The notes under the pieces are model-generated. The model saw only the letters and a list, made by a program, of their open reading frames with translations. It had not been told where the DNA came from and ran no database searches. DNA of 64,000 bases, from the NCBI GenBank assembly GCA_964563925.1, contig CAZLZD010000012.1:28004-92003 (forward strand). Reading direction: 5' to 3'. Origin of the DNA: JAUILA01 sp964563925. GTDB taxonomy: Bacteria; Bacteroidota; Bacteroidia; Cytophagales; Cyclobacteriaceae. Both the position numbers and the translations under genes were made by a program. Shown in pieces: positions 22,777 to 31,327 of this stretch (position 1 is its first letter; every line of letters starts with the position of its first letter).

Positions 22777-24055
22777 AAACCATATATACAATAACCAGCG
22801 CATATTCCACAAAAGTTAACCAAAGTTTTTCCTCGTAGCCGCCGGGATAATAACCGGTATAGGATAGAACGGCAAGGGCTGACCACAGGACCGGATAATA
22901 GATATTCTGAAGGATCATCAGCGGGATAAGCGCAAGAATATACCAGGGGTGCACCGTGGTCGCCAGCAAAAGGTAAATGGTCAGGGAGATTCCCATGGCA
23001 GTGGTCATCCTTGTCTTAACGGGAGAATGCCTGAGCACAAATACTATGATTCCCAGCAGGGTACAAACAGCCAGGTAAGGGCCGGCGGTGGCAATAATGT
23101 TATAGCCTTTGTACCAGTAACCCGCCTCCCTGACCAGGTAATAGACACTGGCATTGAACTCAAACTTTTGAAAATAAAGCGATAAAGAATCATAAATGCC
23201 TGAAATGAATGCCCGGTCGGTAAATGGCAGCGTAAAAAGCACAAAGGCAATTACTGCGGCTATGCAAACCTTAACAAAGGGCCGGGTGCCCGAATGCCTC
23301 CACAGGACAGGGAAAAACAGGAGTGGAATAAGTTTAACTCCGGTGGCAAGCCCCAGGGCTGCCCCGGCTGCCCACCACTGGCGCCGTACAATTAGAATCA
23401 CCGAGAGGACAAGGAAAAAGATCATCAACCCTTCAAAATGGAGGTTTCCGGTGATTTCAAGAATGACGAGCGGATTCAGCCAGTACCAGGCAATGCGTCG
23501 GGTGGATACCCCTGACTCTATGCATATCTGTCGGAGGAGAAAAAAAGTTCCGGCCTCAGCCGCGATCAGGAACAGGCGAAGTACAACCGACGACCAAAAG
23601 ACATCTCCACCGGTGATGAGGGCAGTCAGCATGAAAAAAAACTGACTGACCGGCGGATAGACGGTGAAATAATCCGGAGAATTAAGACGGGTATACAAGG
23701 CCTCGTTCAGGTAATCTGGCATACCATTCTCCATGTAATAAGAAGGCACATGGGCAAAGGGATGCACGCCGTGCCAGGTGAGCTGACCGTCCCAGATAAA
23801 CCGGTATATATCGTCCGAAAGGTTCGGAATCATAAAAAGAAGCGCCAGGCGCAACACAAGTCCCGCGAGGAAGTGGGAGTTCGGGGCAACCAGCCTGTCC
23901 TGCCAGGCAAGCCAGGCATAGGCTCCGAATGAAATCGTGAAGGTAGCGATCAGCCAGAGGGTGCGGGAACGTTCCAGCCCATACCCGCCATAAATCACCG
24001 CGGCCAGGAGTACGATCCAGACCGCCCACCAGCCACGTGAGCTATTAGCCGGCAT
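22715..24055 (-). CDS. polytopic mannosyltransferase-like glycosyltransferase (GT87/GT-C type)
   Basis: 446-residue integral membrane protein with about 10-12 spans. The conserved early loop LSDDIYRFIWDGQLTWHGVHPFAH (Asp-Asp pair and WDG) and YFTVYPPVSQFFF are typical of GT-C polyprenyl-phosphate-dependent mannosyltransferases and GT87 proteins. VKLIPLLFFPVLW and STVHPWYILALIPL are further family-like segments. I prefer the ATG at 24055 because it overlaps the upstream stop only slightly. The protein should move a sugar from a lipid-phosphate carrier on the periplasmic side; the neighbouring DPM1-like enzyme could supply the donor. Confidence 0.82.
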   Translation of the reverse strand: MPANSSRGWWAVWIVLLAAVIYGGYGLERSRTLWLIATFTISFGAYAWLAWQDRLVAPNSHFLAGLVLRLALLFMIPNLSDDIYRFIWDGQLTWHGVHPFAHVPSYYMENGMPDYLNEALYTRLNSPDYFTVYPPVSQFFFMLTALITGGDVFWSSVVLRLFLIAAEAGTFFLLRQICIESGVSTRRIAWYWLNPLVILEITGNLHFEGLMIFFLVLSVILIVRRQWWAAGAALGLATGVKLIPLLFFPVLWRHSGTRPFVKVCIAAVIAFVLFTLPFTDRAFISGIYDSLSLYFQKFEFNASVYYLVREAGYWYKGYNIIATAGPYLAVCTLLGIIVFVLRHSPVKTRMTTAMGISLTIYLLLATTVHPWYILALIPLMILQNIYYPVLWSALAVLSYTGYYPGGYEEKLWLTFVEYALVIVYMVYELVIDKKIQFNPLYRPPVT

Positions 24056-25514
24056 CACTTCGTACTGGTCTGACAGAATAGTAAAAAACCAGGCCGAAGC
24101 CAAGGGCAAGCATTACGTGGAACAGGAGAAGCCCGTAATCATTCCAGATAATACCCGCGACTATGGCTGCCACAAAATAAAGGGCAAGAAGTCCCTCCAG
24201 CCATGTGGAAAGGGTAATTTCAGGCTTTATGTAGGTGTTTTCCTCCCAACGGCCCTTCTTGCCAAGGATATTGAACTTGGGTGTCCTGATAAACGGGCTG
24301 CGAATCCCAAGTAACCCTTCCATAACCGCCATGCCGTTGTGAAGGGACAAGCCCATGCTCACGACCAGGAACATGGGGAAGGTCTTCAGGAAATAAAGGA
24401 AAGGATGTTTACCGGTATATGTATGCTTTACGGATACCCAGTAAAACCAGGCAATAGCTAAAAACCCGATCATGAATATCACCCCCGCATGGAAAAACGG
24501 GATGAAGCCAGGATTCCAGACTTTTATACTCAGTGCGGGCACGCTGAGCAACGCGGCGAGAAACAGGCAGATGAAGACCGAACTGTTTAACAGATGGAAA
24601 AAGGCGTGGATCTTTCCGGTAAGTGAGAGGTTAGACCTGAAAACTTGCCGGAGGTTCTTGCGGGCGGTCTCAGCGGCTCCTTTATTCCAGCGGTACTGCT
24701 GCGATTTTATGGCTGGCATGATCACCGGCAATTCAGCAGGGGAGACCTGGTCTTCCAGGAATTTGAATTTCCATCCCCTGAGCTGCGCGCGATAGCTGAG
24801 ATCAAGGTCTTCGGTGAGGGTGTCTGCCGACCAGCCCCCGGCGTCTTCAATACATTCCTTTCGCCAGATACCCCCGGTCCCGTTAAAATTAATAAAACTG
24901 CCTGCGTGATTCCGCCCGGTTTGTTCGACCGAAAAATGAGCATCCAGTCCGAACGCCTGCAACCTGGTAAGCATTGAATAATCACGGTTCAGGTGACCCC
25001 AGCGTGTCTGGACGACTCCCGTATCCTCCTCAAAACAGGGTAATGTCTTTTTAAGAAAATCCTGATCAGGAAGAAAATCGGCATCAAAGATGGCAATGAA
25101 GGAACCCCGTGCCTCTTTAAGTCCGTATGCCAGGGCGCCGGCCTTAAAGCCTTCCCGGTCTGATCGCCGGATGTGACGTATGTCAATGCCCTGTGCTCGC
25201 CATTTATCCACCCTCCCGGCGACAATTCCAACGGTTTCATCGGTTGAATCGTCGAGCACCTGTATTTCAAGCATCTCCGCCGGATAATCCAGCCGGCACA
25301 TGTGATCTATGAGCCTCTCCGCCACATACTTCTCATTGAAGAGGGGAAGCTGAACCGTGACATTCGGATACGAAGACAGCACCGGGGGGTCTTTCCGCCT
25401 TTTTTTCCGTGCCCGCAGATAGTGCCACGTAAGGTGAAGCTGTCCCAGGCTGAACAAAAAAATGAACAGCAGAAATCCAGCGTACCCTATGATTACGATC
25501 CACTCGAGCATCAT
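24045..25514 (-). CDS. membrane glycosyltransferase family 2 (CesA/CgtA-like)
   Basis: 489-residue processive-type GT2 enzyme. An N-terminal span (IVIIGYAGFLLFIFLFSLGQL), the catalytic domain with QVLDDSTDET (first Asp), IFDADFLPDQDFLK (DxD), TEDLDLSYRAQLRGW (TED) and QQYRWNKGA (QxxRW), then four to five C-terminal spans. This is the order of cellulose synthase, glucomannan synthase and ceramide glucosyltransferase relatives, which build a glycan on the cytoplasmic side from nucleotide sugars. The ATGATGA junction with the upstream GT2 gene and the overlap with the GT87-like gene place it in the middle of the operon. Confidence 0.92.
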   Translation of the reverse strand: MMLEWIVIIGYAGFLLFIFLFSLGQLHLTWHYLRARKKRRKDPPVLSSYPNVTVQLPLFNEKYVAERLIDHMCRLDYPAEMLEIQVLDDSTDETVGIVAGRVDKWRAQGIDIRHIRRSDREGFKAGALAYGLKEARGSFIAIFDADFLPDQDFLKKTLPCFEEDTGVVQTRWGHLNRDYSMLTRLQAFGLDAHFSVEQTGRNHAGSFINFNGTGGIWRKECIEDAGGWSADTLTEDLDLSYRAQLRGWKFKFLEDQVSPAELPVIMPAIKSQQYRWNKGAAETARKNLRQVFRSNLSLTGKIHAFFHLLNSSVFICLFLAALLSVPALSIKVWNPGFIPFFHAGVIFMIGFLAIAWFYWVSVKHTYTGKHPFLYFLKTFPMFLVVSMGLSLHNGMAVMEGLLGIRSPFIRTPKFNILGKKGRWEENTYIKPEITLSTWLEGLLALYFVAAIVAGIIWNDYGLLLFHVMLALGFGLVFYYSVRPVRSDAG

Positions 25515-26203
25515 GTATATTTAATCAGCGTCCAGATTATCTTGTATCCGGCCATTACCGTTCCCTTTACGGTGCCCGACACCTTGCTGAACCCTATGCG
25601 TTTTCGGTAATTGACCGGAACCTCCATGTAAGATAGTTTATTTTTCACCGCTTTGAGCTGCATTTCCACCGTCCATCCGTAATTCCTGTCTTTCATTCCC
25701 AGTCGGTTCAGGGCTTCCACCCGGATCGCCCTGAAAGGCCCGAGGTCGGTAAACTCCGCGCCATACAGTTTTCGCAACAGCCAGGTAGCCAGTTTGTTTC
25801 CGAAAACCTGCTGGGGTGTCATGGAACCCGGTTCCCGGTTTCCCAGGGCTCGTGAACCAATGACCATATCGGCACGATTTTCCCGAATTGGGGCTATGAT
25901 CCCAACCAGTTCTTCCGGATAATCAGAATAATCCCCATCCAGAAATACGATTATATCGTCAGGCGCTGCCTTTTCCATTACGTATGCGATCCCGGTCAGA
26001 CAGGCTTGTCCGTATCCCTGCCTGGGTTCGTCAAGCACCGAGGCTCCAGCCGACATGGCCACCGACCTGGTCTGGTCGGTAGAGCCATTGTTGACCACCA
26101 CGGTTTCCGTGACCGGAGGCACGGGAATTTCCCTGATCACGCTGGATATACTGCGTTCTTCATTAAAAGCCGGGATAACCACAAACACTTTATGTTCTGA
26201 CAT
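25511..26203 (-). CDS. DPM1-like glycosyltransferase family 2
   Basis: 230-residue GT2 protein beginning VFVVIPAFNEERSISSVIREI, with VVNNGSTDQTRSVA and FLDGDYSDYPEELVG providing the nucleotide-sugar and metal-binding acids. It resembles dolichol-phosphate mannose synthase and related enzymes that load mannose or glucose onto a polyprenyl phosphate. There is no long C-terminal membrane region. It is the first gene of the overlapping cluster 26203-21630 and could supply the lipid-linked donor used by the GT87-like transferase. Confidence 0.9.
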   Translation of the reverse strand: MSEHKVFVVIPAFNEERSISSVIREIPVPPVTETVVVNNGSTDQTRSVAMSAGASVLDEPRQGYGQACLTGIAYVMEKAAPDDIIVFLDGDYSDYPEELVGIIAPIRENRADMVIGSRALGNREPGSMTPQQVFGNKLATWLLRKLYGAEFTDLGPFRAIRVEALNRLGMKDRNYGWTVEMQLKAVKNKLSYMEVPVNYRKRIGFSKVSGTVKGTVMAGYKIIWTLIKYT

Positions 26204-26264
26204 ATCAGATCAATAACGGATGACCGCCAAAGAAGGTGCGTCAGCCAAGCGACAAAGAAGCGGA

Positions 26265-27740
26265 TTAATAGGCACGTGCAAAAACAACCCTTCCTTTTGA
26301 AGGCTTTCCGGAATAAATACAAACGCCTTCCTCCGCCTCCTGGTCGAGCGGGATGCAGCGAATCGTCGCCTTGGTTTCCTCCTTGATCTTTTCTTCCGTC
26401 TCAGAGGTCCCATCCCAATGGGCAAGTACAAACCCGCCTTTATCATCAAGTACCTCCTTGAAAGTGGCATAATCATCCACCGTGGTGGTCCGGGACGAAC
26501 GGTAATCAAGTGCACGCTGATAGATGGAAGCCTGTATGTCCTCCAGTAACTTTTCCACGTGGCCGGTGATCCCGTCCATGGAAACAACGTTCTTCTCCTT
26601 CGTATCCCGTCTGGCTACCTCTATCGTATTATTCTCCAGGTCACGCGGACCCACCGCCAGCCTCACAGGAACCCCTTTCATCTCATATTCAGCGAATTTC
26701 CAGCCGGGAGAATTCGTGTCACGATCATCCAGCTTCACCGAAATCCCCCTGGCACGAAGCTCCTCGACAACCGGCGTAACCTTGCTGATCACCGCCTGAA
26801 GCTGTTCTTCTGACTTGAATATCGGCACGATGACCACCTGAATGGGCGCAAGCCGGGGAGGAAGCACCAACCCTTCGTCGTCGGAATGGGCCATGATCAA
26901 GGCACCCATCAATCGCGTGCTGACCCCCCATGAAGTGCCCCAAACATACTCGAGATTACCCTCCCGGTCGGCAAATTTCACGTCGAAGGCGCGGGCAAAA
27001 TTCTGTCCCAGGAAATGGGAAGTTCCCGATTGCAGCGCCTTGCCATCCTGCATCAGTGCTTCTATGCAATACGTATCCACCGCCCCGGGAAAGCGTTCGT
27101 TTTCGGTTTTGACCCCCTTAATGACCGGCATGGCCATCCATTCCTCTGCAAACGTAGCATATACATCGAGCATCTGAAGGGTTTCATCCACCGCTTCCTG
27201 TTTGGTGGCATGCGCAGTATGGCCTTCCTGCCAGAGGAATTCCGCGGTGCGCAGGAAAAGGCGCGTGCGCATCTCCCAGCGGACGACATTCGCCCATTGA
27301 TTCAACAGCAGCGGGAGGTCACGGTATGACTGAATCCAGTTTTTGTACGTATTCCAGATAACGGTTTCGGATGTGGGACGGATTATGAGCTCCTCCTCCA
27401 GCCTGGCTTCAGGGTCCACAATCACCCCGCTGCCGTCTTCGGCGTTTTTAAGACGGTAATGAGTGACCACCGCGCACTCCTTGGCAAAGCCCTCCACGTG
27501 GGCCGCCTCCCGGCTCAGGTACGATTTAGGAACAAATAATGGAAAATATGCGTTAGAATGACCGGTTGCTTTGAACATTCCGTCAATGGCTGACTGCATT
27601 TTTTCCCATATGCTGAACCCATAAGGTTTGATGATCATACACCCCCTTACCGGGCTGTGTTCGGCTAAATCAGCCTTTTTGACCAGTTCATTATACCATT
27701 GTGAATAATCTTCGCTTCTTTTAGGTAATCCTTTGCCCAT
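26265..27740 (-). CDS. proS: prolyl-tRNA synthetase, archaeal/eukaryotic type
   Basis: 491-residue class II synthetase that joins proline to tRNA(Pro). From the ATG at 27740 (MGKGLPKRSEDYSQWYN) the length and sequence match the type 3 ProS used by Bacteroidota. Motif 2 is RWEMRTRLFLRTAEFLWQEG, motif 3 is VSTRLMGALIMAHSDDEG, and the anticodon-binding domain follows (PIQVVIVPIFKSEEQLQ). The protein ends FARAY, a C-terminal Tyr typical of this subtype; the bacterial-type editing insert is absent. A TATATTTG -7 element lies 52 bases upstream. Confidence 0.96.
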   Translation of the reverse strand: MGKGLPKRSEDYSQWYNELVKKADLAEHSPVRGCMIIKPYGFSIWEKMQSAIDGMFKATGHSNAYFPLFVPKSYLSREAAHVEGFAKECAVVTHYRLKNAEDGSGVIVDPEARLEEELIIRPTSETVIWNTYKNWIQSYRDLPLLLNQWANVVRWEMRTRLFLRTAEFLWQEGHTAHATKQEAVDETLQMLDVYATFAEEWMAMPVIKGVKTENERFPGAVDTYCIEALMQDGKALQSGTSHFLGQNFARAFDVKFADREGNLEYVWGTSWGVSTRLMGALIMAHSDDEGLVLPPRLAPIQVVIVPIFKSEEQLQAVISKVTPVVEELRARGISVKLDDRDTNSPGWKFAEYEMKGVPVRLAVGPRDLENNTIEVARRDTKEKNVVSMDGITGHVEKLLEDIQASIYQRALDYRSSRTTTVDDYATFKEVLDDKGGFVLAHWDGTSETEEKIKEETKATIRCIPLDQEAEEGVCIYSGKPSKGRVVFARAY

Positions 27741-27791
27741 GATAAAATTGGTATAGTTTTTGATTCTTTTTGTGAAAATACCGTTCAACGG

Positions 27792-27799
27792 CAAATATA
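27792..27799 (-). promoter_or_regulatory. -7 element of proS
   Basis: Minus-strand TATATTTG, exact TAnnTTTG match, 51 bases before the proS ATG. The -33 region is not clear. Confidence 0.4.
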
Positions 27800-27820
27800 G
27801 ACAAATCCATTTTTTGGGTT

Positions 27821-27848
27821 TTGACGTTTAAAGAATTAAGTTTATAGT
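27821..27848 (+). promoter_or_regulatory. promoter of the exported Gly/Ser-rich protein gene
   Basis: TTGACG (27821-27826) and TATAGT (27843-27848), 16 bases apart, look like a conventional sigma70 promoter rather than the TAnnTTTG type, 16 bases before the ATG at 27865. Confidence 0.45.
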
Positions 27849-27864
27849 ATAAAACGAATACATT

Positions 27865-29256
27865 ATGAAAGCCCCATTTAAATTCACCGCAGTACTTCTC
27901 GGCCTCATGGTAGGTTTTGCAGTTCCGGGTATTTCCCAGGACAAGGAGTACGATGATATGTATTTCACCAAAAAAGACCGTAAAGTGAAGGCTGAAACGG
28001 CTGTTTTGGTTGAGAATGTGGAAGCCAATGCCGAAAAGGCTCAGGAGTATGTGAAGAATAACGAAGGTAGTTATTCGGAACAGAATGTAAATCCTGAGTA
28101 TATCTCGCGCTATGGCGTCACCCAGACCGGAGATGAATCCTCCTACAATGAGGATGAATATTATACCGATACCCGTCCGGAAGACGCTCAGGCATCCGAT
28201 TACCAGGTGCCCGTGGTGAATAACTACTATAACTACGGTGGATTTGCCGGTGGTGGCTATGGCTACCCGGGTTCATTTTATTCACCGTATGGTTTTAACC
28301 GTGGGTGGAACGTATCCATTGGGATAGGGTTTGGATTCGGATGGGGCTCATGGGGCTGGGGTCGTCCGTATTATGGCTGGGGCCGTCCTTACGGATGGGG
28401 CGCCGGGTTCTATGATCCTTTCTGGGGGTATGATCCCTTCTACGGAGGCTTTGCCGGAGGTTATTATGGATATGGATGGGGACGTCCTTACTATGGTGGC
28501 TGGGGTTATCCCGGTTACGGATGGGGATATCCCGGATATGGATGGGGTAACACCATCATTATTAACAATCCTGAATACGCAAACAATGTACGCAGGGGAG
28601 CCGGACCGTCACGCGGATCCAATGGAATCACCCCTCGCAGGAATTCAGTTTCAGGAAGCAGCTACGGACGTACTGCCACTGACCGCAGTGTGCAGACTTC
28701 ACGCACCGCCTCGCGTTCGGACTATTCAGGACGTACGGCCCGTACAGATTATTCTTCGCGCACCAGCCGGACGGCTGACAGCCAGAGTAATTATTACCGA
28801 AGGACTCGTACCGCCTCTGCAAATTCGACCTATTCGTCACGTGACCTGACGTCAAGAAGCCGAAGTAACGTTTCGACAAATTCGAACTACACACCTCGCT
28901 CACGTCAGTCGTATTCGAATACTGGTTCGACGTCCAGGGCGTACACTCCGAATTCTTCATACAACCGAAGAACATCGCCGGTGTATAACGGAAGAAGCTC
29001 TTCCGGTAGTCGTTCGTACACGCCGAGCCGCTCTTCTTCAGGAAGCCGTTCGTATACTCCGAGCCGCTCCTCAGGAAGCCGTTCGTATACTCCAAGCCGT
29101 TCGTCCGGCAGCCGGTCTTATACCCCGAGCCGTTCTTCTTCAGGAAGCAGCCGCTCGTACAGCCCGAGCCGTTCGTCCAGCGGAAGCTCAAGCGGAAGCC
29201 GGTCAAGCGGAGGAGCAAGCCGTTCCTCTTCAGGAAGCAGCAAACGTGGTAACTGA
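27865..29256 (+). CDS. exported low-complexity protein: Gly/Tyr/Trp-rich centre, Ser/Arg repeat tail
   Basis: Unrecognised 463-residue protein with a signal peptide (MKAPFKFTAVLLGLMVGFAV, cleavage after GISQ). Residues 20-110 are charged and ordinary in composition. Residues about 120-235 are extremely Gly/Tyr/Trp/Pro-rich (repeats of GYGWGRPYYG and YPGYGWG kinds). From about 245 onward the chain is Ser/Arg/Thr-rich with near-perfect repeats of SRSYTPSRSS. Aromatic-Gly and Arg-rich sequence favours self-association or binding to polyanions; this is inference. Similar proteins occur beside proS and a FadL-like gene in Bacteroidota. It ends 38 bases before the FadL-like gene. Confidence 0.85.
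   Translation: MKAPFKFTAVLLGLMVGFAVPGISQDKEYDDMYFTKKDRKVKAETAVLVENVEANAEKAQEYVKNNEGSYSEQNVNPEYISRYGVTQTGDESSYNEDEYYTDTRPEDAQASDYQVPVVNNYYNYGGFAGGGYGYPGSFYSPYGFNRGWNVSIGIGFGFGWGSWGWGRPYYGWGRPYGWGAGFYDPFWGYDPFYGGFAGGYYGYGWGRPYYGGWGYPGYGWGYPGYGWGNTIIINNPEYANNVRRGAGPSRGSNGITPRRNSVSGSSYGRTATDRSVQTSRTASRSDYSGRTARTDYSSRTSRTADSQSNYYRRTRTASANSTYSSRDLTSRSRSNVSTNSNYTPRSRQSYSNTGSTSRAYTPNSSYNRRTSPVYNGRSSSGSRSYTPSRSSSGSRSYTPSRSSGSRSYTPSRSSGSRSYTPSRSSSGSSRSYSPSRSSSGSSSGSRSSGGASRSSSGSSKRGN
28991..29215 (+). repeat. coding tandem repeat (SRSYTPSRSS unit)
   Basis: About six imperfect tandem copies, each roughly 30-36 bases, coding for SRSYTPSRSS-like units with Ser insertions that change unit length. The copies are similar at the DNA level (GGAAGCCGTTCGTATACTCC-like core), which suggests recent expansion. 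Confidence 0.8.
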
Positions 29257-29293
29257 TACCGTTAAGCAGGAGTAACCTTTAACGCTTTATACA

Positions 29294-30832
29294 ATGATGA
29301 AAAAGCTTATAATCATAGGCCTGGCAGCGCTGTGCCTTCCCTTCGCCGGAGTGGCACAGGATGCCACCAACTTCAGCCAGACCGCACTGGACCTGATGAC
29401 CCTTTATCCTGGTGGCAGCGCCCGTATCCAGGCGATAGGTGGTGCAGGAACTGCCCTCGGCGGTGATATCAGCAGCGCTTCCCTGAATCCGGCAGGACTC
29501 GGATTTTACAACCGCAGTGACGTAAGCTTTACTCCTTCATTTAACTTCCTGAGCTCTGATGGCCGGTACCTGGACGGCCAGGTGAATACCAGCCGGACCA
29601 ACTTCAACATGGCCAATTTCGGGGTCGTCATTAACAAGTCCCGGCAAAATACGGAAGGTTTCAAGGGCGGAAGCTTTGGTATCGCTGTGAACCGGGTGGC
29701 CAGCTTTCAGAATGAATATGCCTATGAAGGTTTTAACCCGCAGTATGATTTTGTAGACTATGCCGTAAATGCGGAGAATGGTTTTGACGGACTTACCCCG
29801 GATGATTTTTCACTCCTCGCATATAACGTCGGACTGATTGATCTTTTTTCGGTTCCGAATGAAGGCCAGTCTGAAATATTTATAAATGGTATTCCACGCT
29901 CCACCGACCTGCTTGACGTGGATAACGGTGATTTTCTTTTCTACGACAGGAATACATACCGGGGCGATGATCTCGGGTTTCCGACGGAAGATGACCCCAC
30001 CTATCAGTACGAAAACATCCGGACGCGAGGGGCTGTCTACCAGACCTCCATCTCCTACGGAGCCAATTATGACGACAAAATATATTTTGGCGCCGGACTC
30101 GGCCTCTTCTTTATGAACCAGGACGTTGACCGCGAATACATTGAGGAGCCTTCAGGCGCAGACCTGACCCGTATGTCGCTCCGTGACCGCTACACGATTG
30201 AAGGGGGCGGGATCAACGGAACCTTCGGTGTGATCGTAAGACCGGTAAGTCCGCTGCTTGTGGGACTTTCCTATACAACGCCATCCATCTTCGCCCTGGA
30301 ACAAACACGTGAGCTATCCCTGGCGACCCTTTATAATGATGGAGAATTCTATTCCGACGGGTTTCTGTATCCTTCCTTCCAATACGATATTAAAACTCCC
30401 GGCAGATTGAAAGCCGGCGCCACTTTCTTTTTGGGCAAACATGGCTTTATCACCGGGGAAGTGGAGTCTGTCGATTATTCCAATGCCAGCCTGCGACGTC
30501 CCTCAGACGGAAACTTCAACTTTGACAATCAACTGATTTCCGCCTATAATTCAGCACTGAATTTCCGGATTGGCGCAGAAGCCCGTATGGATATGTTCAG
30601 GTTCCGGGCCGGATTCGCCCACTTTGATGATCCCACAGATGATTCTGTTGATAATGCGGATGACCAGTTCACCTTTGGGGCAGGAATTAAAACTCCTACC
30701 TTTTACGTAGATCTCGGCATTGTCACGGGTATCGAAAACCGGTTTAACGTAAGTCCGTTCCCCACTTCCGATGTTGCCCGGATTGACAGTCAGACAACCC
30801 GTGCGTCTCTAACCCTCGGATTCACCTTTTAA
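29294..30832 (+). CDS. OmpP1/FadL-type outer membrane protein
   Basis: 512-residue outer-membrane beta-barrel protein. The signal peptide is MMKKLIIIGLAALCLPFAGV. The start of the mature part, GGSARIQAIGGAGTALGGDISSASLNPAGLG, is the typical FadL/TodX/PorV-like N-terminus seen in Bacteroidota, followed by alternating strands and a C-terminal Phe (SLTLGFTF) as in barrel proteins. FadL proteins pass hydrophobic compounds through the outer membrane. It probably shares a transcript with the exported protein upstream. Its end overlaps the convergent aroK by 24 bases. Confidence 0.9.
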   Translation: MMKKLIIIGLAALCLPFAGVAQDATNFSQTALDLMTLYPGGSARIQAIGGAGTALGGDISSASLNPAGLGFYNRSDVSFTPSFNFLSSDGRYLDGQVNTSRTNFNMANFGVVINKSRQNTEGFKGGSFGIAVNRVASFQNEYAYEGFNPQYDFVDYAVNAENGFDGLTPDDFSLLAYNVGLIDLFSVPNEGQSEIFINGIPRSTDLLDVDNGDFLFYDRNTYRGDDLGFPTEDDPTYQYENIRTRGAVYQTSISYGANYDDKIYFGAGLGLFFMNQDVDREYIEEPSGADLTRMSLRDRYTIEGGGINGTFGVIVRPVSPLLVGLSYTTPSIFALEQTRELSLATLYNDGEFYSDGFLYPSFQYDIKTPGRLKAGATFFLGKHGFITGEVESVDYSNASLRRPSDGNFNFDNQLISAYNSALNFRIGAEARMDMFRFRAGFAHFDDPTDDSVDNADDQFTFGAGIKTPTFYVDLGIVTGIENRFNVSPFPTSDVARIDSQTTRASLTLGFTF

Positions 30833-31327
30833 CAAAAGCAACAGATCGTCAACCCCGGGGTTTGAAAGGGTCAGCCTGTAATGTGCCTGTTCGTAAAACT
30901 CTTTTCTCTCCTCGTATGTCTTGCGAAGAAGATCGATCAGTGAAGAAGAACCGGCAAGTTTCGGGCGCTCCTTTAAATCCTTACTGATCCGTTCCACCAG
31001 CACTTCCCGGGGAGGATCCAGGAACAGGGTTATTCCATTAGCCTTCATTTTTTTCATATTCTCAAAGAAACAAGGAGCACCTCCTCCCACCGCAATGACA
31101 AGGTCCTTCTCATTTAGTAAGGATTCAAGCGCACGCCTTTCCGCTATACGAAACTGTGATTCACCCAGTTCCGAAAAAATGGAGGAGACTGACATATCCA
31201 TTTGCTCCTCAATCACATCATCAAGGTCAAGATAATTCCGGCCAAGTTCGGCCGCCAGCGCCTTGCCCAGTGTGGACTTTCCCGCACCCGGCATTCCCGT
31301 CAGGTAAATGTTTCTAGAGTCGGTCAC
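30809..31327 (-). CDS. aroK: shikimate kinase
   Basis: 172-residue kinase that phosphorylates shikimate in aromatic amino acid synthesis. GMPGAGKST is the Walker A, LDLDDVIEEQ and FRIAERRALESLL are the shikimate-binding DxD and FRxxE regions, and VIAVGGGAPC is the GGG motif. ERPKL is the lid arginine region. I prefer a GTG start at 31327 (VTDSRNIYLTGMPG) because it gives the usual length and only 14 bases of overlap with the upstream gene; an ATG at 31384 would overlap by 71 bases. Confidence 0.92.
   Translation of the reverse strand: MTDSRNIYLTGMPGAGKSTLGKALAAELGRNYLDLDDVIEEQMDMSVSSIFSELGESQFRIAERRALESLLNEKDLVIAVGGGAPCFFENMKKMKANGITLFLDPPREVLVERISKDLKERPKLAGSSSLIDLLRKTYEERKEFYEQAHYRLTLSNPGVDDLLLLLKGESEG

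Noticed and set aside
28331..28849. Plus-strand +1 frame (172 codons) inside the Gly/Ser-rich protein gene
   Set aside because: An alternate frame of repetitive DNA; no start context or domain, and the main frame has a signal peptide.
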